Positions 58,779 to 64,000 of a DNA stretch of 64,000 bases are shown here, in pieces. The first letter of the stretch is position 1, and the number at the start of each line of letters is the position of its first letter. The stretch is from Eulemur rufifrons. Lineage: Eukaryota > Chordata > Mammalia > Primates > Lemuridae. The notes below the pieces were generated by a model. It was not told where the DNA came from. It made no database searches and saw nothing but the letters and a program-made list of their open reading frames with translations. The stretch spans positions 15,204,501-15,268,500 of the forward strand of contig NC_091000.1 in assembly GCF_041146395.1 (NCBI RefSeq), given 5' to 3'. The position numbers and the translations under genes were made by a program.

Positions 58779-59460
58779 TAGGAGAAAGCATTTTTTAAAA
58801 TTTAATAGTTGCTGTCAGATGTGAAGCTAAGAGTACATTTTCACCAGCATTATATGAGAGTACTCTTTCACCTTCCCACAATAGGTTTAATGCTCCTTTT
58901 AAGTTTTTATGTGTCTGAGGTCTATAAAGTAATCTTTCATTTTTAATTGAATTTGCATTTTCCAACTACTAGTGGTTAAGTTTAAGCATCTTGTGAAAGA
59001 TCTGGTCATTTAGAGTTGCATTTCTAGGACTTTCCTATTCACACCCTTTGCCCATTTTCCTATTGATTTCTATTGCCTTTTTCATATTCATTTTAGAGGT
59101 CTTTATTTATTATAGCTTATTTAACCATCTTAGTCATCATCTACAGAAAAAAGCACCAAAATTATTTTCCAAATATTTTGAATTTTTTGTGATATCTTTT
59201 GGTACAATTTAATGTTTTGAAAATACAATTAATGTGTCTTTTTTAGTTTTACTGGGATTTTTTAGTCTAGAAGTCTTCCCCAACCCAAAGAGTGTTTTTA
59301 TCACAAATCTTCAGGATAAAAGCTTTACAAGTCTTTATGGAAAATACTTGGAGAGTGAAAGTTCAGATGGGGATATTGTCTATTTATTTATCATGAAGGC
59401 TTACTCTGTAAAATGTGTCATTTTATTCGAGTTATAATAATTTGCAAACAGTTTTATCCC
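58779..59460 (-). mobile_element. L1M fragment, right part
   Basis: TTCACCAGCATTATATGAGAGTAC, AATTTGCATTTTCCAACTAC, CACACCCTTTGCCCATTTTCC, TATTGATTTCTATTGCC, AGAGGTCTTTATTTATTATAG and GAAGTCTTCCCCAACCC follow antisense L1 order (CACCAGCAATGTATGAGAGT, ATCCTTTGCCCATTTTTC, AGGCCTTCCCCACCC). One element with 58140-58565. Confidence 0.7.
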
Positions 59461-59904
59461 AAATTTATTACCACAATCAAAAATTTACCATAAAAAGCTT
59501 ACTTATGCTCTAGTGAGAAAGTAACCTTTGCCCCAGTCCTGGTGAGAGGTCCCCAAGGGTGCTGGGTTATATCTCATCGGATCTTGTCTTTTACTGGCAT
59601 TTTAAAAACCTAATGAGTGTCAATATTGTCACCTCCCTGCACTTTCCCTGCAGTTTTGCCCTGCATGAGTCTCAGTGTTTGCTTCTGCCAGCATTCTGGG
59701 AATATGATTTAGAAAGTATATTTAGTATCTTTATTCTGGAATTTATATAAGAATGTATGTTTACTGTAGTGGAGAAAGAAACAATTCTAGTCTCTCAAAT
59801 ACAAACTTTCACAGATTATCACCCATTCAATGTATTGCTCAACATCCTCTTCATTCACCTTAACTGACATGAATCAAGACCCCCTCAGCGAGACCTTCCT
59901 GCTG
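59461..59904. other. Single-copy sequence
   Basis: Nothing recognised. Confidence 0.45.
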
Positions 59905-60150
59905 CCCCTTTGCAATTCCCACGGACCTGCCTCCTACCTCCTGCAGTCCCTATTTCCTACCTCTGCCTTGCGTGTGCTCTTCTTGGCACCTGTCATGGAC
60001 CTACTGTCCTTTTTACCTATTATATCTTCTGAATATAAGCTCCACACGGGCAAGGGTTTCCATCTGTTGTGTTTGCTGTTTTGTCACTATTGTCAGCAGC
60101 ACTGGACTCTGGCACATGGTAGGCACTCAGTATGTGTTAGCTGAATGACC
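59905..60150 (+). mobile_element. L2 LINE 3' end
   Basis: GGCACCTGTCATGGACCTAC, TATATCTTCTGAATATAAGC, TCCACACGGGCAAGGGTTTCC, GCAGCACTGGACTCTGGC and ACATGGTAGGCACTCAGTATG, GTTAGCTGAATGACC match the sense L2 tail (GAATGTAAGCTCCATGAGGGCAGGGA, CAGCACCTAGAACAGTGCCTGGCACATAGTAGGTGCTCAATAAAT). Confidence 0.85.
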
Positions 60151-60459
60151 TTGAGTCATCATATGGAGGCACAACCATGCCCCCAGCCGGAAGGATTAGG
60201 GGAAGGGAGGTTGGATACTTGCCCTCCTCTCGTGAGACGAGATGCAGTCTCTGTCTAGTATACTGTAGTTCCTTTCAGCTCTCCTCACCCCGTTACACTA
60301 GTGGGCCCTCACAGCCATAACTCAAGACTTCGAGTATCATCTACTCACTTGCAGGTGTGACATCTGCAGAATACTGAATCTGAAACGTTAAGCCTCCAAG
60401 TGTAAACTTGAAAAGTGATGGTGGCTATCACAGGAAATTGCATTCTAAATGGAACATGC
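60151..60459. other. Single-copy sequence
   Basis: Nothing recognised. Confidence 0.45.
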
Positions 60460-60640
60460 TATTGAGGAAATTAAGTCTGTCTCGCTGCCTAGTCACATAG
60501 ATGCCACCAATATCTCTCTTAGAAAATGTGCACTGTCTCTTCTAGACGCTAAGCCTCATGAGGGCAAGAACGGTGTCTGCTCCACTGTAACTGCAGCACC
60601 TAGTACAGTTTACTGCCAGTTACATGGGAGGTGACTGGAA
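60460..60640 (+). mobile_element. Second L2 LINE 3' end
   Basis: CTCTTCTAGACGCTAAGCC, TCATGAGGGCAAGAACGGTG and AACTGCAGCACCTAGTACAG again match the L2 tail in the same orientation as the copy 350 bases upstream. The AATAAA-containing terminus is lost. Confidence 0.7.
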
Positions 60641-62316
60641 TTATTTGATTAACTACTATATAAACTTTATTGAGTAATCCAATTCAGATGAGACATTGAA
60701 AAGAGAAATATTTTCTCAGAGCAGGATGGTTAGAAATCAGAAAGACGACTTTGGTTCTAGTTGAACAAATTGTGAAAAGTTGACTAAGTTCTTAAAAACT
60801 TTTATAAATATGTAAGGAGTTTAAATGAACCGTAAAATTATAGTTTGTAATCTATGATAGAAAACATCACTCATTTTTGTTCCTTAAATGAGTCGGAAGG
60901 CAAGTAACCTGAAGCATTGAAAATTATCACTTTTGTTGCATAATCGGTATTTTAAAGAATCCATTAAATAGTTTATCTGTAAAGTAGTGATAATAATTTC
61001 TGTTTTACCTATGGAGTATACAAGTGACATAAATTTAGCAAGCTCAGAAATGCTATCAAAAATTAGCCTATTATATTGTGTTTAAAATTTATTTATTTCT
61101 TCAATGATAATGCTTCTGCAATTGTAGAAGTTTCGATTTAATATTCTTTCAAGTTTTTTTTTTTTACTTGTTTTGTTTTGCTTTTAGTACTGTGACTTTA
61201 CTGCTCTCAGGTTATCACAGAGTTAATTTTTTCTTTTTGTATCATTTATATTAAATTTTGATGGACTCTCTGTGTAACCCATGTTTTATTGGCTCTTGGG
61301 TTATTATAGTTAAATACTTTAGGTCAGACATTTTATAGGATACACTTATTCCAAGTAAATAACTCAGTGGGAAGCTCATTTCTGCATATTTCTTTACTGC
61401 TTGCTTATCTAGTGTGACAAATGCCCTTTCAAAAGATTAACAACACTGAATGTTTAAAATCTTAGGCGCAGCGATAGAAAATTAGCTTGAGCCACAGATT
61501 TTGAATATTTAATGAAGCATTAGTAAAGGAACCAACCAACCAAATAAAAAACATCCAATTTATTATTTTGACAGACCTCAAACCAAAAACCTCATTTTAA
61601 ATTGCTACAGTATTTTCATTTGTGCGATTATGGTTAAAAGTCTGCCAGTAATTTCATTATGAGCTCTATTTCCAGAGAGATTCTATTTGGCAATAAAAAT
61701 TATTTCTGATTTAAGAGAGTTTTTTTTTGTGTGTGTGTTGCTATAATATACCACAAAATTTTATTTTCTAAATTCATATAACTCTAGGGAATACTGCTAG
61801 CATTCCCATTTCTTTTTTCCTCCAACAATATGGTAGACAAGTGACCAGGGAGATTTTGTTTAATAAATTTCATTTCTATAAACCTATGTAAAATATTTAA
61901 TCAACTACATTGTTTGCTATACCTGAATATATATAAATACTGGATATGCTTTCTTTTTTTCCTTTTCTTTCTTTTTTTTTTTTGCCATTCATTACAAACA
62001 TCTTGCATTGATACGCTTTCTTAATGGAAGTAAAAACCTGATAATAATTACTTTTCTGTGCAAATCTTATTTACATAAATAAACTCCAATTATTAATGTA
62101 ATCCACAATAAGGAGCACATTTTGCATAACTAGGAGATACTACTTTAAGTTTAGTTATTTCTGATCCAAATCCCTACATAATTATGTGCATATATTAGTA
62201 ATGATAATGATGGCTCCTGTAACCAAAAAAAAAAAAAAAATCCTCACACAGTAACAGTTTATTTAATACTCACGAACAGTCCTGCAGGGGGAACAGTCAA
62301 TGAGGATTCTCTCCTC
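60641..62316. other. AT-rich repeat-poor block
   Basis: Nearly 1.7 kb without a confident transposon match. T-runs at 61156-61165 and about 61972-61983; an A-run at 62225-62240. Several TAATTA-like cores. Text just before the Alu (TTTATTTAATACTCACGAAC) may be a MIR end. A candidate for conserved non-coding DNA, untested. Confidence 0.35.
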
Positions 62317-62621
62317 TTTTTTTTTTTTTTTTCAGATAGTCTTACTCTATCACCCAGGCTGTTGTGCAGTGGTGTCATCATAGATCACAGCAACCTCAAA
62401 CTCCTGGGCTCAAGCCATCCTCCTGCCTCAGCCTCCCCTGAGGAGCTCAGACTACAGATGCATTCCACCATGCCCAGCTAATTAAAAAAAAATTTTGTTT
62501 AATAGGGATGGGGGTCCCACTGTGTTGCCCAGGCTGCTCTTGAACTCATGGCCTCAAGTGATCCTTCCGCCTTGGCCCTTCAAAGTGCTGGGATTACAGG
62601 CATGAACCACTGTACCCGGCC
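62317..62621 (-). mobile_element. AluJ-like SINE
   Basis: Antisense dimer with T-run, TCAGATAGTCTTACTCTATC, TGTCATCATAGATCACAGC, linker AATTAAAAAAAAATTTTG and left arm ending CTGTACCCGGCC. Like the copy at 5697, it has the older right-arm core (ATCATAG) rather than the GCGTCAGCCTAG core. Confidence 0.94.
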
Positions 62622-64000
62622 CATTTAAACTTTTAATGTACAATAAAGGGATCAGTGTTTCCTATCTATTTCCTGGAAATCAACATCTACCTTGAGCAAA
62701 TATGTATCTAGCCCAAACTTAGGCAAAGTTGGATTAGAGAAATCTACTTAAGTATCCTATTTGAAAATATATTCAAAATTAATCTTTTTCCTAGGAATAC
62801 TGATTAAAAAAATTAAAGTTACTATGAACAAATGTGTATTTTTGAGGAAATAGATGGCTTAGAACTCATTTCACCAGGCTTTCCAATACTACTCTCTACT
62901 TGATCTGAGCAATATGACATTGATTGTCACTAGTCCCCTCCCACTTGTCAGAGTCAATGTCTTGAAGATCAAAGTCTTTGTTTCATGCTATAGCTTCTTA
63001 AATTAAGTAGAATCAAAGAGGTCACATGAAATGACTCAATAATCCTCAATAATAATATATGAATGTCATAACTATCCTTTTAAAAATACCATAATTATTA
63101 TAATGTGGTTTTGCCAAGTAGATCCTTGCATGAATCATGTCTCCAATGACCTCGATAAATCAAATTCTTATTTTTAGCAAATTCACTAAGACCATAGACA
63201 GACCTTGGAAGTCCTGGAAGCTGCTCCAATTGCTTCTAAGATTTGCGTGCCACCATGATCCATTAATTCCTCTGTTACATTAGTGACTGGTGTGCTCCAG
63301 AAATGGGAGAACAGTGAGGAATAGGAGTTTACAGTGTAGCAGGGGAACACACATTCAAGACCTCCACCCTCCCCACTGCAGTGCAGCACTGCATAAATTC
63401 ACAGCAAATCAAAACTAAGGGTCAGGGGTTGCTGCCTCACTTTCTCAGCAGAACTGAAAGTCCGAAGGTGAGTAGGTGTGTTGGTGGGAATGACACCTAC
63501 CTTTGCCTGGCAAAACAGTTGAAGTCCTGGGCCTATGAGTGCTGAAAAATGGACTGATATCATTCCAAGTTCACTAACCTAGCCAAGTGGGCTCTGGCTC
63601 TTTGGTAAAAATTGAATAGTCCCCATACACAGAACTATTTTTAAAGCCCTAAATTATAATTCCTAAGGAAAATTGTAATTGGCATTTTTATTCTTAAAGC
63701 TCTGACACCCTGCTGAGCTCTCTCCTTTCACACACACAGGAGAATGTGCAGAGAAAGAGTTGTGCCCCACAATTCTGAATTCTACTGTCTGGTCACCAGC
63801 AGTAGTCACAGAGGTTAAGAGTGGCGCAACTGTAGAAATATTTAGGGACCAAACTAAGCTGGTTGTAGGAGTAGCCTTTTTATTATTCATATCATCCTTA
63901 ATATCTTGGAGCTGACAAACAGTCAGTGAAGACTTAAAACTCCGTCTCCTCCTCTTCCCCTTCCTCTTTGTAGGGCATGCCCCAGGCCCATTCTCCCAGC
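62622..64000. other. Single-copy sequence to window end
   Basis: No repeat or gene recognised. Frames at 63186-63389 and 63663-63890 minus have no domain. Confidence 0.45.

Overview
The window is 64 kb of nuclear DNA from a primate, most likely a strepsirrhine and probably a lemur. The main evidence is the repeats. Most Alu copies have two features I know from lemuriform Alus rather than monkey or ape Alus: a GAGCAAGAGCGAGACCCC left arm, and a linker with an extra ATATATAGAAAAAATTAGCC-type block, together with a right-arm GTGAGCTAGGCTGACGCCACGGCACTC core. Three fragments at 24742-25152, 43067-43468 and 57365-57540 carry an L1 3' tail that I also associate with strepsirrhine L1. No tRNA-derived galago-type SINE was recognised, which favours a lemur over a galago. 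This species call rests on recalled consensus sequences, not on a search.

I see no protein-coding gene, tRNA, rRNA or CRISPR array that I can support. Open frames are short, stop at random, and often lie in repeats, dinucleotide runs or old LINE relics. The longest, 166 codons on the minus strand at 55820-56320, has no recognisable domain. The window looks like intergenic or long-intron sequence.

Layout. 1-13 kb is mostly single-copy sequence with MIR fragments, an L1M tail, an AluJ and GT microsatellites. 13-16 kb holds an old L1M 3' UTR, a solitary ERV1-like LTR and a MaLR-like LTR piece. 16-20.8 kb is mostly unassigned. 20.8-26.6 kb is a dense LINE block: plus-strand L1M pieces broken by an Alu, then minus-strand L1M carrying a younger L1 tail with a target-site duplication, ending in a twin-priming-type inversion. 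26.8-28.7 kb has a Tigger-like DNA transposon end, an Alu, a MER5-like piece and a MIR. 29.5-32.3 kb is an unusually long L2 relic with an ERVL-like LTR inside and an opposing L2 piece beside it. 33-43.6 kb is a patchwork of minus-strand L1M segments split by Alus, an RTE-like fragment and younger L1. 44-48 kb holds a GC-rich unclassified block, Alus, a Tigger transposase relic, an Alu-split MER2 and an exact 23-bp direct repeat. 48-64 kb alternates AT-rich single-copy stretches with scattered L2, MIR, Alu and L1M pieces.

Nothing here forms an operon or a multi-gene system. The interest lies in layered transposon insertion history, several unclassified blocks, and repeat-poor AT-rich stretches that could be conserved non-coding DNA. 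Repeat names are from recognition of consensus motifs; boundaries are approximate, usually within 10-50 bases.
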